Assembly (NCBI GenBank): GCA_005217565.1
Contig: SJCO01000021.1
Coordinates: 39,023-103,022, forward strand
Reading direction: 5' to 3'
DNA length: 64,000 nucleotides
From: Puteibacter caeruleilacunae
GTDB taxonomy: Bacteria; Bacteroidota; Bacteroidia; Bacteroidales; Prolixibacteraceae
Below the pieces are notes generated by a model. The model had not been told where the DNA came from. It was given only the letters and a program-made list of their open reading frames with translations, and did not search any database. Below, piece by piece: positions 9,353 to 18,526 of the stretch. Each line of letters opens with the position of its first letter. The first letter of the stretch is position 1. Position numbers and translations under genes: made by a program.

Positions 9353-11434
9353 ATGAAACGTTTTTGGAATTACCTACTCATTCTATTTTTTATTTGTATA
9401 ATTAGTCTTGGTGCTTCAGCCCAGGATACCAGATCTACAGCACAACGGGAAGATAAAGCTCTATTTAAAGCTAAGTTCTCTTCGGAGGAGTTGAATGCAG
9501 CTCCTGTTAAATTAATGCCTTATCCTCAGAAGGTGAAATGGGGAACCAGTCAAAAGAAGCTGAAGCAGATCAGACTCGTTAATGTTGCTCAATTGAACAA
9601 TAGTGTGGAAGAGGAGATTCAAGCTATTGTTAAGAGTTCTGGGATTAAAGTATCAGATAAAGCCAATTACTATCTGGAATTTAAACATGACAAGGAGCTT
9701 GGAGAAGAAGCATATGATTTAAAAGTGACCAGTGATGGGATTATAGTGAGTGCCTCGACAAGTAAAGGACAATACTATGCTCTTCAAACGGTACGCCAGT
9801 TGATCAATATTGATGGAAAATCTGTTCATATTCAGTCGTGTGAAATTGAAGATGAACCTGCTTTTGGGATAAGAGGTTTTATGATTGATGTTGGTCGTAA
9901 TTTTCAAAGTATGGAGTCGCTTAAGAATCTCTTGGATATAATGGCTCTGTACAAATTAAATGTTTTTCATTGGCACCTTACTGATCGCCCTGCCTGGCGT
10001 ATCGAAAGTAAAAGTTATCCTCAGCTAACAAAAGCAGAAAATCATCGTGCAACCAGGGATCCTGGAATGTATTATACTTACGATGAAATAAGAGAATTAA
10101 TTGCTTATGCAGCAACGAAAAATATAACAGTTGTTCCTGAAATTGATATGCCGGGACACAGTGACTCATTCCGCACAGCTATGGGAGTGAGAATGGAGTC
10201 AGCCGAAGGAATGATTATCCTGGAGAATATCTTGTTGGAGTTTTTTAAGGAAATTCCGATTGAAATGGCTCCAATGATTCATATTGGTTCAGATGAGGTT
10301 CACATAAAAAATCCAAAGGAGTTTATTGAAAAAATGGCCGGTATTGTTGAGGAGAATGGTCGTTCCGTTATTGTTTGGTCTCCGGGACTGGAAGCTCCAA
10401 ATAGTGTTATCCGACAAACCTGGGGATCGGCTGACGCTGTGCAAGGTGCATTTCAGGAAATAGATTCCCGAAGAAGTTATGTGAACTCAGGGGAACCGAT
10501 GTCGAATGTAAATAATCTCCTTTTTAAACCAATTGGGGCAGATTCAAATAATAAGACTATTGGTGGTATTATTTGTCATTGGCCTGATGTTAATATAGAG
10601 AATGAACAAGATGCTTTCAGACAAAATCCTGTGTATTCTTCATTGCTTACTTATGCGTGGGCAACCTGGACTGCTGATGTTATTTCTGCTCCTCGAAAAT
10701 ACAGAATGCAACTCCCGGAAAAAGGTACTGAAGCTGCTGCATATTTCAATGCATTTGAGTCATTCCTAATCAGCCATAAGGAGTCGCAGTTTAGTGATCT
10801 TCCTTTTTTCTATCATGCTCAAAGTGATAAGGAATGGGAATTGATAGGGCCTTTTAAAGGCGATGATGGCGATAGCATTTTGATGGCTGGCGATAACTAT
10901 AGTTACATGTATAATGGAAAGCCTGTTGAGTGGTTTCCTGTAAGGGGAAATACATTGATGCTTAGAACACGTTGGACGCGAGAGGGATATTTTGCTAAGG
11001 AGAAAGCTAATGCAACTGTTTATGCCAGAACCTTTGTTTATAGCGACAAGAGAAAAGAGGTTCCTGCGTGGATTGGATTCGAAACTCCTATGCGTGCCAA
11101 TAGGATATATACAGGAATAGCAGAAAATGGAGAGTGGGATATTAATGGGGGCTTGATCATGGTGAACGGTCAAAAATTAATAGGACCTAAGTGGCAGAAT
11201 CCTGGATGGAAGACTGAAAAGCAATCGGGATGGGGAACACCAAAGGATCAGGAAATACCTTGGGCAGATGAGGAACTTTACTGGTTAAGAGAACCGGCAA
11301 CAATAACCTTTAATAAAGGCTGGAACGAGGTGTTGGTTAAGATTCCATGTACGACCGATTACCAGAACTGGATGTTTACATTTGTGCCTTTAGATATGAA
11401 AGGTTTGAAGTTTTCGACCTCTCCAGAGAACTAG
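9353..11434 (+). CDS. GH20 beta-N-acetylhexosaminidase-like enzyme
   Basis: Secreted exo-enzyme of 693 aa that removes terminal beta-linked GlcNAc/GalNAc-type residues. ATG at 9353 gives a clean signal peptide (MKRFWNYLLILFF ... ASAQ); a GTG two codons earlier is less likely. Residues ~50-150 form the GH20b alpha/beta domain. The barrel begins at IRGFMIDVGRNF, then LNVFHWHLTDRPAWR and VVPEIDMPGH. The catalytic pair in HIGSDEVHI is Asp314-Glu315, as required for substrate-assisted catalysis. After the barrel, about 250 residues form an extra C-terminal region containing EWELIGPF and MYNGKPVEWFPVRG, probably a beta-sandwich. Specificity for 6-sulfated or plain hexosamine cannot be judged. It has its own promoter and terminator. 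Confidence 0.92.
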   Translation: MKRFWNYLLILFFICIISLGASAQDTRSTAQREDKALFKAKFSSEELNAAPVKLMPYPQKVKWGTSQKKLKQIRLVNVAQLNNSVEEEIQAIVKSSGIKVSDKANYYLEFKHDKELGEEAYDLKVTSDGIIVSASTSKGQYYALQTVRQLINIDGKSVHIQSCEIEDEPAFGIRGFMIDVGRNFQSMESLKNLLDIMALYKLNVFHWHLTDRPAWRIESKSYPQLTKAENHRATRDPGMYYTYDEIRELIAYAATKNITVVPEIDMPGHSDSFRTAMGVRMESAEGMIILENILLEFFKEIPIEMAPMIHIGSDEVHIKNPKEFIEKMAGIVEENGRSVIVWSPGLEAPNSVIRQTWGSADAVQGAFQEIDSRRSYVNSGEPMSNVNNLLFKPIGADSNNKTIGGIICHWPDVNIENEQDAFRQNPVYSSLLTYAWATWTADVISAPRKYRMQLPEKGTEAAAYFNAFESFLISHKESQFSDLPFFYHAQSDKEWELIGPFKGDDGDSILMAGDNYSYMYNGKPVEWFPVRGNTLMLRTRWTREGYFAKEKANATVYARTFVYSDKRKEVPAWIGFETPMRANRIYTGIAENGEWDINGGLIMVNGQKLIGPKWQNPGWKTEKQSGWGTPKDQEIPWADEELYWLREPATITFNKGWNEVLVKIPCTTDYQNWMFTFVPLDMKGLKFSTSPEN

Positions 11435-11472
11435 TTAGAAAAACAATGTAATATAATATCATTGATTGATTC

Positions 11473-11508
11473 ACAGGCTCTTCGAATAATAACGTAGAGC
11501 CTGTTTTT
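11473..11508 (+). terminator. Intrinsic terminator after GH20
   Basis: Perfect 9-bp arms ACAGGCTCT (11473-11481) and AGAGCCTGT (11496-11504), followed by a T-run. Confidence 0.88.
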
Positions 11509-11531
11509 GTATATAATCTAACAGTCATCAT

Positions 11532-11561
11532 TTTGGAAATAGCGGAATAGTTATACATTTG
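11532..11561 (+). promoter_or_regulatory. Housekeeping promoter of the sigma-factor gene
   Basis: TTTG (11532-11535), an 18-nt gap and TACATTTG (11554-11561) fit the Bacteroidetes primary-sigma consensus TTTG-N19-21-TAnnTTTG. The start codon is 23 nt downstream. Confidence 0.7.
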
Positions 11562-11583
11562 TGATATCAATCAAATCATATTA

Positions 11584-12177
11584 ATGGCGTTACCTGTTCG
11601 AAATATTGACTCACATGAGGTTGAAAAACTGAAGACCGGAGATGTAAAATCTTTCGACAGGTTATTTAATAAATACTCCGATCGTTTGTATCGGTTTGCA
11701 TTAAAATACCTGAAATCGGTGGAAGATGCCGAGGAAGTTGTGCAGGGTGTTTTCTTGTATATCTGGGAGAATAAAGAGGGATTGAAACCAGAGTTGTCGT
11801 TTAATTCCTATTTATTTACGATTGCTTTAAACATGATCAAGAAGCAATTCCAGAAGAAAGCTCGCGAAAATGACTTCAAGGATGATATCTTGTGCACTTT
11901 TCTGGAGGCAGATGATAGTCTTGATCAGGTAATTGATTACAAGTTTCTGCTAAAAAAAGTAGAAGCCATAATTGAGTCAATGCCTGAAAAACGAAAAGAA
12001 GTATTTATTAAGAGAAAATATAACGACTTACCTATAAAAGACATTGCTGCTGAAATGAACATTTCACCCAACACTGTCGAAAATCACCTCTCTGCGGCTC
12101 AGAAATATATATTGAAAGAATTGGAAAGGGAAAAATTGGCAGGATTGCTGTTTTTTATGCTTTTCATCAAGATATAA
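11584..12177 (+). CDS. ECF sigma factor (FecI-like) for PUL 2
   Basis: 197-aa RNA polymerase sigma factor. Region 2 is FDRLFNKYSDRLYRFALKYL ... AEEVVQGVFLYIWEN. Region 4 is the helix-turn-helix IKDIAAEMNISPNTVENHL (about 151-169). The hydrophobic C-terminal tail (LAGLLFFMLFIKI) is common in Bacteroidetes PUL sigma factors and may contact the membrane. A fecR gene follows 145 nt later, then susC2, the standard order for a trans-envelope switch. The promoter upstream is housekeeping type, so basal sigma supply would be constitutive and held in check by FecR. Confidence 0.94.
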   Translation: MALPVRNIDSHEVEKLKTGDVKSFDRLFNKYSDRLYRFALKYLKSVEDAEEVVQGVFLYIWENKEGLKPELSFNSYLFTIALNMIKKQFQKKARENDFKDDILCTFLEADDSLDQVIDYKFLLKKVEAIIESMPEKRKEVFIKRKYNDLPIKDIAAEMNISPNTVENHLSAAQKYILKELEREKLAGLLFFMLFIKI

Positions 12178-12286
12178 TCACATCTTCTTGTTGGAATGTG
12201 AAAAAAAAAGTAACTGTATGGGTTTGATATCTAGGTTGATATGGTCTTTTGTGTGCTTTTTTTGAAAAAAACTTCAATTCTGACTA

Positions 12287-12309
12287 GTGGATTTTGTCCG
12301 TTAACGTAC
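12287..12309 (+). promoter_or_regulatory. Candidate ECF-sigma promoter before fecR (PUL 2), divergent form
   Basis: GTGGA-N13-CGTAC, preceded by TA and followed by a T-run in the spacer. It resembles GGGTA-N13-CGTAC found before GH43 (41069) and the other complete fecR (42244). Three of the five upstream bases match, while CGTAC and the spacing match fully. It lies 14 nt before the fecR start. Confidence 0.4.
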
Positions 12310-12322
12310 ATAACCTATAACA

Positions 12323-13351
12323 ATGGATATGAAAAACGACATATTGAAACGATTTGTAGCCGATAGGTTCTCTATGAGAGATTATCTGCAAGTGAAAGAT
12401 TATATGAGGAAGGATGAGAACGCAACAGAGGTTGATGAGTTTATGCAGCAGGATTGGAATGATACCTCCTTATCAGCTGATCGTAAACATACTCTTGGCC
12501 ATATTCTAGAGGTTCTGCATGAACAAATCAAATCAACAGGTGAAACTAAGAAAAATGTTTCGTACGACTTTAAACGCGTATTTTTTAAGGTTGCAGCTGT
12601 ACTAATTTTACCAGCATTAATTACAATTGGGGTACTTAGTTACTTGTATATAGGAGAACAAAAGATTGACAATTCATGGGTGGAAATCCATTCGCCTGTA
12701 GGTGCACGAACAAACTTTCAACTACCTGATGGTTCGATAGGATGGTTAAACAGCGGCTCATCAATTAAATACCAGAGTCAGTTTAACGATTCCCGAAAGG
12801 TAGAAATTGAAGGAGAAGTATGGTTTGATGTAACTCATCAGAAAGACAAGGACTTTGTGGTACATACACCGTATTTTAATGTTCGGGTATTGGGAACTAA
12901 GTTTAATGTAACTGCGTACAGTGAAGAAGAGGTGGCACAAGTAATTTTGGAGGAAGGTAAGGTACAGGTTTTAGATGAAAGTAATCAGCTAAAGAGTACT
13001 TTGAAACCCAATGAACGGTTGATGGTTAATAATGTGACACATCAATTTACCAAAGAATCTTTTGATGCGAAATCATACGTCTCATGGATCTATGGAAAGT
13101 TGATATTTAAAAATGTTCCTTTCTCTGCTATTGCTGAAAGGATCGGACGGAAGTACAATGTTGACGTGGAAATCAAAGATGAGGAGCTTAAAACATCAAT
13201 TTTCAGGGCAACCTTTGAAGATGAAAGTCTCGAGGAAATCTGTCAATTGTTGAAGGGGGTAGCACCGGTGGACTATAAAATTCATAGACGTAAGAAAAGT
13301 CCTGATGGAACGACTATCAAGGGCAAAGTTGAATTTTGGCTAAGAAAATAA
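12323..13351 (+). CDS. FecR-family anti-sigma factor (PUL 2)
   Basis: 342-aa inner-membrane anti-sigma factor. Residues 1-85 form the cytoplasmic sigma-binding part, and residues 87-110 (FFKVAAVLILPALITIGVL) the single transmembrane helix. A periplasmic FecR domain follows, with VGARTNFQLPDGSIGWLNSG, GEVWFDV and LGTKFNVTAY. The C-terminal DUF4974 domain (KLIFKNVPFSAIAERI onward) is the part expected to meet the SusC2 STN domain. It lies between the sigma gene and susC2 in the same direction. FecR-type proteins often undergo proteolysis during signalling; no cleavage site can be assigned here. Confidence 0.94.
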   Translation: MDMKNDILKRFVADRFSMRDYLQVKDYMRKDENATEVDEFMQQDWNDTSLSADRKHTLGHILEVLHEQIKSTGETKKNVSYDFKRVFFKVAAVLILPALITIGVLSYLYIGEQKIDNSWVEIHSPVGARTNFQLPDGSIGWLNSGSSIKYQSQFNDSRKVEIEGEVWFDVTHQKDKDFVVHTPYFNVRVLGTKFNVTAYSEEEVAQVILEEGKVQVLDESNQLKSTLKPNERLMVNNVTHQFTKESFDAKSYVSWIYGKLIFKNVPFSAIAERIGRKYNVDVEIKDEELKTSIFRATFEDESLEEICQLLKGVAPVDYKIHRRKKSPDGTTIKGKVEFWLRK

Positions 13352-13399
13352 TTTTAAACCTAACTGAATTGCTAATGAATTAGAGTATTGTGAGAGAGA

Positions 13400-13430
13400 A
13401 CAGGGCAGGTATTTGCGGTACCTACCCTGT
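13400..13430 (+). promoter_or_regulatory. Leader hairpin before susC2
   Basis: ACAGGGCAGGTA (13400-13411) pairs with TACCTACCCTGT (13419-13430) in 11 of 12 positions around a 7-nt loop, 48 nt before the susC2 start. No T-run follows. Confidence 0.72.
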
Positions 13431-13478
13431 CAGTAGAATTAATTTATCCAAGTATTAAATCCACTATTTGACAAAATT

Positions 13479-16400
13479 ATGAAAAAAAGTCGAAGTATTG
13501 GGCTATTGCATACGTATGGCCTTTACAAAATGATTAAAATTATGCGGTTAACGATTTTTATTTTACTCATTTCAATTGTGCAGACCTTTGCGAAGAGTAG
13601 TTATTCGCAAGAGACTAAGCTATCACTTGACCTGAACAGCGTAACTGTTGAGAAGGTTCTTGATGAGGTAGAAATGAACTCTGAATTTTATTTCCTGTAC
13701 AACAAGCGATTGGTTGATGTTGAACGCGAAGTGAGTATAAAAGTGAAAGGACAATCGATAAGTAAAATTCTTGATAAACTATTTGAGGGAACGGGAGTGT
13801 CTTATTCAATTGTGAATCGACAAATACTATTGGTAAATAATAGATTATTAGGAATTGAAAAGAAGACAACCAAACAGGATGCTTCAGTATTGAAAGGGAA
13901 GGTAACCGATGAGGCCGGTGACCCCTTACCTGGTGTGTCTGTCTTTATAAAAGGAACTACAGTTGGTATAACAACCGATATCGATGGTAACTATAAGTTG
14001 GAATTACCCGAAGGGGCAGAAGTGGTGGTATTCTCTTTTGTGGGGATGAGAACACAGGAGATTTTACTCGAAGGTAAGTCTACCGTTAACGTTAACATGA
14101 TTGAGGATGCTATCGGTTTAGAGGAGGTTGTAGCTGTTGGGTATGGTACAAAAAGAAGGATTGAATTGACCAGTGCAGTGTCGAGTGTTAACGAGGATGA
14201 TTTTGTAAAAGGAGCTGTTACAGATGCTGCACAGCTGGTAAAAGGTAAGGTTGCAGGTTTGAGCATTTCGAATCCCGATGCCAATCCTACCAGTAAGTCG
14301 CAGATTGTATTAAGGGGGGTAACAACACTATCGGCAGGAACAGAACCTCTGATTGTGATTGATGGAGTTCCAGGATCCTTAAGTGATGTGGCAGCTGAGG
14401 ATATCGAAAGTATCAATATTCTGAAAGATGGTTCAGGTGCGGCAATTTATGGAACACGAGGAACCAATGGTGTTATTCTGATTACAACAAAAAGAGTAAA
14501 TAAAACTACTCCAGCAACCATAGAGATTAATAGTTATGCTACCACTCAGGTTATTTCAAAAGAACTTGAGTTTATGAATGCTGATCAGTATCGAGAATTG
14601 GTGCAGCAAAATAAACCAGGAGCTTTTGACTATGGTGGTGATACAAAGTGGACTGATGAGGTGTTTAGAACACCAATCTCGCATACGCATAATGTTAGCT
14701 TGAAGGGTGGCGATTTGAGTACCAACTATATCATGAATGTGAATTACAAATCGCTTGAGGGATTAATGATCAGATCAAACAACGAGGTCTTTAATGCACG
14801 TGCTCAGGTAAATCATTCTATGTATGATGGCAAGCTAAAGATTACCGGAAATGTAATGGGATACGAGCAGACCTATTTCTCAGGAAAAGATGGTGGTAGC
14901 TGGAGAGGTGATGTATATCGAAATGCATTAATCTATAATCCTACCGATCCGGTGAAAGATGACAATGGAATGTGGACTGAGCATCCTGATATGAATAACT
15001 ATGCCAATCCTTTGGCTTTGGTGTACGAGACAGAAGGAGAGATTAAGGTAACCAACTTTAAACCATTTGCTACAATTACTTTCTTCCCAATTGAAGGTTT
15101 GTCGTTGAAGGGATTGGTATCAAGAAATATTTACAATAAGACTGCTGGCTATGCTGAGACTTTTGACCATTTGAATAGTATAAAATCGAAGCGTCAGGGG
15201 TTTGCATCAAGAGGTAGCTCTCGTTCTGTTGATGACCTGTTAGAATTCACTGTGAACTATAACAAAAGCTTTAAGCAGCATAATGTTAGTTTCCTTGGTG
15301 GTTATAGTTATCAGAAGAATGTAAGTGAAAGTTTCTGGGCGAATAATTATGATTTCCCTAGTGATGACTTTTTATATAACAACCTTTCTGATGGTTTGGC
15401 TAAAGGGGAAGGAAAAGCCGGAATGGATTCTTCTAAAGGATCATCAAAATTGGTAAGTTATTTTTCAAGGGCTAACTACAATTACAATAATAAGTATTTG
15501 TTGATGGCGAGTATTCGTTATGAAGGATCAACGAAGTTTGGGGAGGATCATAAATGGGGGGCCTTTCCTGCAGTTTCGGCCGGATGGAATGTCGTTAGTG
15601 AGCCTTTTATGCAGTCGTTTCCTATGATTAGCTCATTGAAACTACGTGCCGGTTTTGGTGTTACAGGAACTGCTCCAGGATCTTCTTATCAGTCACTAAG
15701 CAGATTAAAATATGGATCAAAATTCTTAATGAATGGAGAATGGATTCCAGTAATAGAACCTTCATCAAATGCCAATCCTGATTTGCGTTGGGAGAAAAAA
15801 GAGGAGTTAAACATCGGTCTTGATTTTGGTTTATTCGAGAATAGAATTACTGGAGAAATTGATGTGTATAAGCGTACCACAAAAGACTTGTTGTGGAATT
15901 ACTCTGTGCCTAATCCTCCTTATTTGTATAGTTCTGTTTTGGCAAATGCAGGAACCATGGAGAATAAGGGACTTGAAATATTATTGAAAGGATCTCCTAT
16001 CGAAGGAAAGATCTTGAACTGGAATACGTCAGTGAGCTTTTCAACCAATTCAAATAAACTGGTCTCGCTTTCAAATGATCGTTTTCAGTTGAAGAGTGGA
16101 TATTTCTATACAGGAAGTACGGGAGAACCAATTCAGTCGTCAACTCATATCGTAAAAGAAGGTCAGGCAATTGGCGATTTCTATGGATTTAAATCCGTTG
16201 ATATCGACGAGAATGGCTTCTGGATCATTGAAGATGTTGATGGAAATCATAAGCCTATTGCAGAACAGCAGCCTGAGGATAAAAAGGTGTTGGGTAATGG
16301 TTTACCAAAGTACTACGTGAACTGGAATAACACCATCAACTATAAGAACTTTGATTTTAACATCTCTATGAGAGGTGCTTTTGATTACCAGATCTTGAAC

Positions 16401-16769
16401 ATGACTAAAATGTTCTACTCTGTACCAGTAAGTTTAACGCGTGGTAACGTAATGACCAGCACTTATGACAATGTATATGGAAAACGTCCTTTAAATGATA
16501 TGCAGGAACTTCAGTATGTAAGCTACTTCATTGAGGATGGTGGTTTTTGGAAGATCGACAATATTACCCTGGGATACAATGTAAAACTAAAATCGAAGAC
16601 GATAAAGAATCTTCGTCTGTATGCATCTGGTTCGAACTTGTTTACCATTACTGGATATAGTGGTATCGATCCAGAGATCAATAGTCTTGGATTAAGTCCT
16701 GGAAATGATAGTCGTGATAAGTATCCTTCTACAAGGACTTTTACATTTGGTTTAGCTGTTAAATTTTAA
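13479..16769 (+). CDS. SusC-like TonB-dependent transporter with STN domain (SusC2)
   Basis: 1096-aa outer-membrane importer. The N-terminus MKKSRSIGLLHTYGLYKMIK and a hydrophobic segment ending in FAKSSYSQE form the long SusC-type signal peptide. The STN domain spans about residues 48-122, the carboxypeptidase-like sandwich starts at LKGKVTDEAGDPLPGVSV (about 138), and the plug follows LEEVVAVGYGTKRR. The barrel ends in ...LAVKF. The STN domain and upstream fecR/sigma pair make this a transducer as well as a transporter. SusD2 begins 18 nt downstream. The plug carries INILKDGSGAAIYGTRGTNG, a conserved SusC segment. Confidence 0.96.
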   Translation: MKKSRSIGLLHTYGLYKMIKIMRLTIFILLISIVQTFAKSSYSQETKLSLDLNSVTVEKVLDEVEMNSEFYFLYNKRLVDVEREVSIKVKGQSISKILDKLFEGTGVSYSIVNRQILLVNNRLLGIEKKTTKQDASVLKGKVTDEAGDPLPGVSVFIKGTTVGITTDIDGNYKLELPEGAEVVVFSFVGMRTQEILLEGKSTVNVNMIEDAIGLEEVVAVGYGTKRRIELTSAVSSVNEDDFVKGAVTDAAQLVKGKVAGLSISNPDANPTSKSQIVLRGVTTLSAGTEPLIVIDGVPGSLSDVAAEDIESINILKDGSGAAIYGTRGTNGVILITTKRVNKTTPATIEINSYATTQVISKELEFMNADQYRELVQQNKPGAFDYGGDTKWTDEVFRTPISHTHNVSLKGGDLSTNYIMNVNYKSLEGLMIRSNNEVFNARAQVNHSMYDGKLKITGNVMGYEQTYFSGKDGGSWRGDVYRNALIYNPTDPVKDDNGMWTEHPDMNNYANPLALVYETEGEIKVTNFKPFATITFFPIEGLSLKGLVSRNIYNKTAGYAETFDHLNSIKSKRQGFASRGSSRSVDDLLEFTVNYNKSFKQHNVSFLGGYSYQKNVSESFWANNYDFPSDDFLYNNLSDGLAKGEGKAGMDSSKGSSKLVSYFSRANYNYNNKYLLMASIRYEGSTKFGEDHKWGAFPAVSAGWNVVSEPFMQSFPMISSLKLRAGFGVTGTAPGSSYQSLSRLKYGSKFLMNGEWIPVIEPSSNANPDLRWEKKEELNIGLDFGLFENRITGEIDVYKRTTKDLLWNYSVPNPPYLYSSVLANAGTMENKGLEILLKGSPIEGKILNWNTSVSFSTNSNKLVSLSNDRFQLKSGYFYTGSTGEPIQSSTHIVKEGQAIGDFYGFKSVDIDENGFWIIEDVDGNHKPIAEQQPEDKKVLGNGLPKYYVNWNNTINYKNFDFNISMRGAFDYQILNMTKMFYSVPVSLTRGNVMTSTYDNVYGKRPLNDMQELQYVSYFIEDGGFWKIDNITLGYNVKLKSKTIKNLRLYASGSNLFTITGYSGIDPEINSLGLSPGNDSRDKYPSTRTFTFGLAVKF

Positions 16770-16787
16770 CATAAACGTAGTTGAAAG

Positions 16788-18392
16788 ATGAAGAATTTAT
16801 TTAAAACAATATTGCTATTAATCGTTGCTTCATTTACAGGTTGTAACGACTTAACAGAAGAGGTGTATTCCGAGCTGACAGAAGATGGGTATAATTATAC
16901 CGAAGCGGAGATTTATGCCGTTATTGGTCCTGCATACAGTACTTTAAGAGGACTTCATCATCACCGTGGTTTTTCGGCATTGCAGATGACCACCAGTGAT
17001 ATCCTGGTAATGCCTGCCAATGCTTCAGGGTGGGATGATGCAGGGGTTTATCGAAAGCTACATCTTCATACGTGGGATTCAGAGGCGAAGCAGATTAGTA
17101 GTGCGTGGGGAGTGCTCTATAAAGGGGTGCTACATACCAACCGTATTATTGAGCAGTTGACTGATGAAGTGGTGCCTGTTCCTGCTGATGTGAGCAGAGA
17201 AAGTTTAATTGCAGAAATGACTGTTGTACGTGCGTTGTACCACTGGCTGTTGATGGATAATTTTGGTGATGTTCCTTATCTTACTACTACATCTCAGGAG
17301 TTGCCTGAACTGACTCCTCGTGCTGAAATTTATGAGGCTATTGTAACAGACATCAAAAACTCAATGGATAAGCTAAGTGATGGTAATACTACCATGGAGT
17401 ATGCGCGTATGAATAAGTGGGGAGCCAAAGCTTTGTTGGCTAATATTTACTTAAATGCCGAGGTTTATACTGGTACACCAGAATGGGATAAATGTCTTGC
17501 TCAGTGCAACGATATTATAGCCTCGAATAAGTATCAACTCCAGCCAAATTATAAGGATTGTTTCGACTTCGATAATGACGATTCGGTAGAGAATATTTTT
17601 GTGATTGCCTATGATGAATTGAATGGTGGTGGATTATGGATTAACCACACCTTTCATGCGGCCTCAAAGTTGAAGTATGATATGAAGAATACACCTTGGG
17701 GGGCAGGTAGTTTAAAGGCTGTATCTCAGTTTATCGATACTTACGATGCTGATGATACACGATTGGATGATACCTGGGAGCATGGACTACAGTTTGCTTT
17801 TGATGGTGTTACTCCATTGTTGTGCACCTATGATCGTGCAGGTGAGCAGTTGAACTATTCTAAAGATTTGCCGGATGGAGTCTATACTGCCGAAGATGAG
17901 GGCTACCGTGTAAAGAAGTTTTTGCCAAAGATTGGTTCAGAAAAGGATCTTGATAACGATGTACCTTTATTCCGATACGGACAGGTGTTGATGATGAAAG
18001 CTGAGTGTTTATTAAGAACTGATAAAGCACAAGATGCTGCTACTATTGTGAGTGAAGTGCGTGCAAGGGCTTTCAAAAATACACCAGATAAAGCGATTGT
18101 AACAGCAGAGGATTTGCTGGCCAATACTTCATACAATTTTGGATATGTAGAGGATTACCAAATTGTGGAAGCTGGAGATGTTACTCCTGTTGAGTTCGGT
18201 GGGTTTTATGATGAATTGGGTTATGAGTTTGCGTGCGAGTGGGTACGTCGCCGTGATATGATTCGTTTCGGAACCTTCACTTCAAAGAGTTGGTTGTCGC
18301 ATAAGCCACAGGGAGATAAAGTCAGTCTTTTCCCATTACCTAAAAGTGCTATTGATACCAATCCGAAGTTAGTGCAAAATCCTAAATATTAA
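16788..18392 (+). CDS. SusD/RagB-like glycan-binding lipoprotein (SusD2)
   Basis: 534-aa surface lipoprotein with lipobox SFTGC (lipid Cys19) followed by NDLTEEVYSELTEDGY. The tetratricopeptide-rich core of SusD is seen in EMTVVRALYHWLLMDNFGDVPYL and in the C-terminal YGQVLMMKAECLLRTDKAQDA segment. FACEWVRRRDMIRFG corresponds to the E-x-x-R/W-D-L-x-R-W signature, and the end is NPKLVQNPKY. It forms the outer-membrane complex with SusC2. A strong hairpin follows the gene. Confidence 0.95.
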   Translation: MKNLFKTILLLIVASFTGCNDLTEEVYSELTEDGYNYTEAEIYAVIGPAYSTLRGLHHHRGFSALQMTTSDILVMPANASGWDDAGVYRKLHLHTWDSEAKQISSAWGVLYKGVLHTNRIIEQLTDEVVPVPADVSRESLIAEMTVVRALYHWLLMDNFGDVPYLTTTSQELPELTPRAEIYEAIVTDIKNSMDKLSDGNTTMEYARMNKWGAKALLANIYLNAEVYTGTPEWDKCLAQCNDIIASNKYQLQPNYKDCFDFDNDDSVENIFVIAYDELNGGGLWINHTFHAASKLKYDMKNTPWGAGSLKAVSQFIDTYDADDTRLDDTWEHGLQFAFDGVTPLLCTYDRAGEQLNYSKDLPDGVYTAEDEGYRVKKFLPKIGSEKDLDNDVPLFRYGQVLMMKAECLLRTDKAQDAATIVSEVRARAFKNTPDKAIVTAEDLLANTSYNFGYVEDYQIVEAGDVTPVEFGGFYDELGYEFACEWVRRRDMIRFGTFTSKSWLSHKPQGDKVSLFPLPKSAIDTNPKLVQNPKY

Positions 18393-18431
18393 TAAACAAA
18401 GGAATCGATTGACGGTTAAAAAATAGAGAGT

Positions 18432-18468
18432 GGTAAAAGTCAATTTATTACGTTGACTTTTACCTTTT
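18432..18468 (+). terminator. Terminator or attenuator after susD2
   Basis: A perfect 12-bp stem, GGTAAAAGTCAA (18432-18443) with TTGACTTTTACC (18453-18464), followed by TTTTC. It separates susD2 from the downstream hydrolase genes, so partial read-through would give more SusCD than enzyme. Confidence 0.88.
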
Positions 18469-18526
18469 CTCGGGGCAGACTGAATGTCTACCAATCGAAA
18501 ACCATAAACGAAGTAATCTTAAAATC

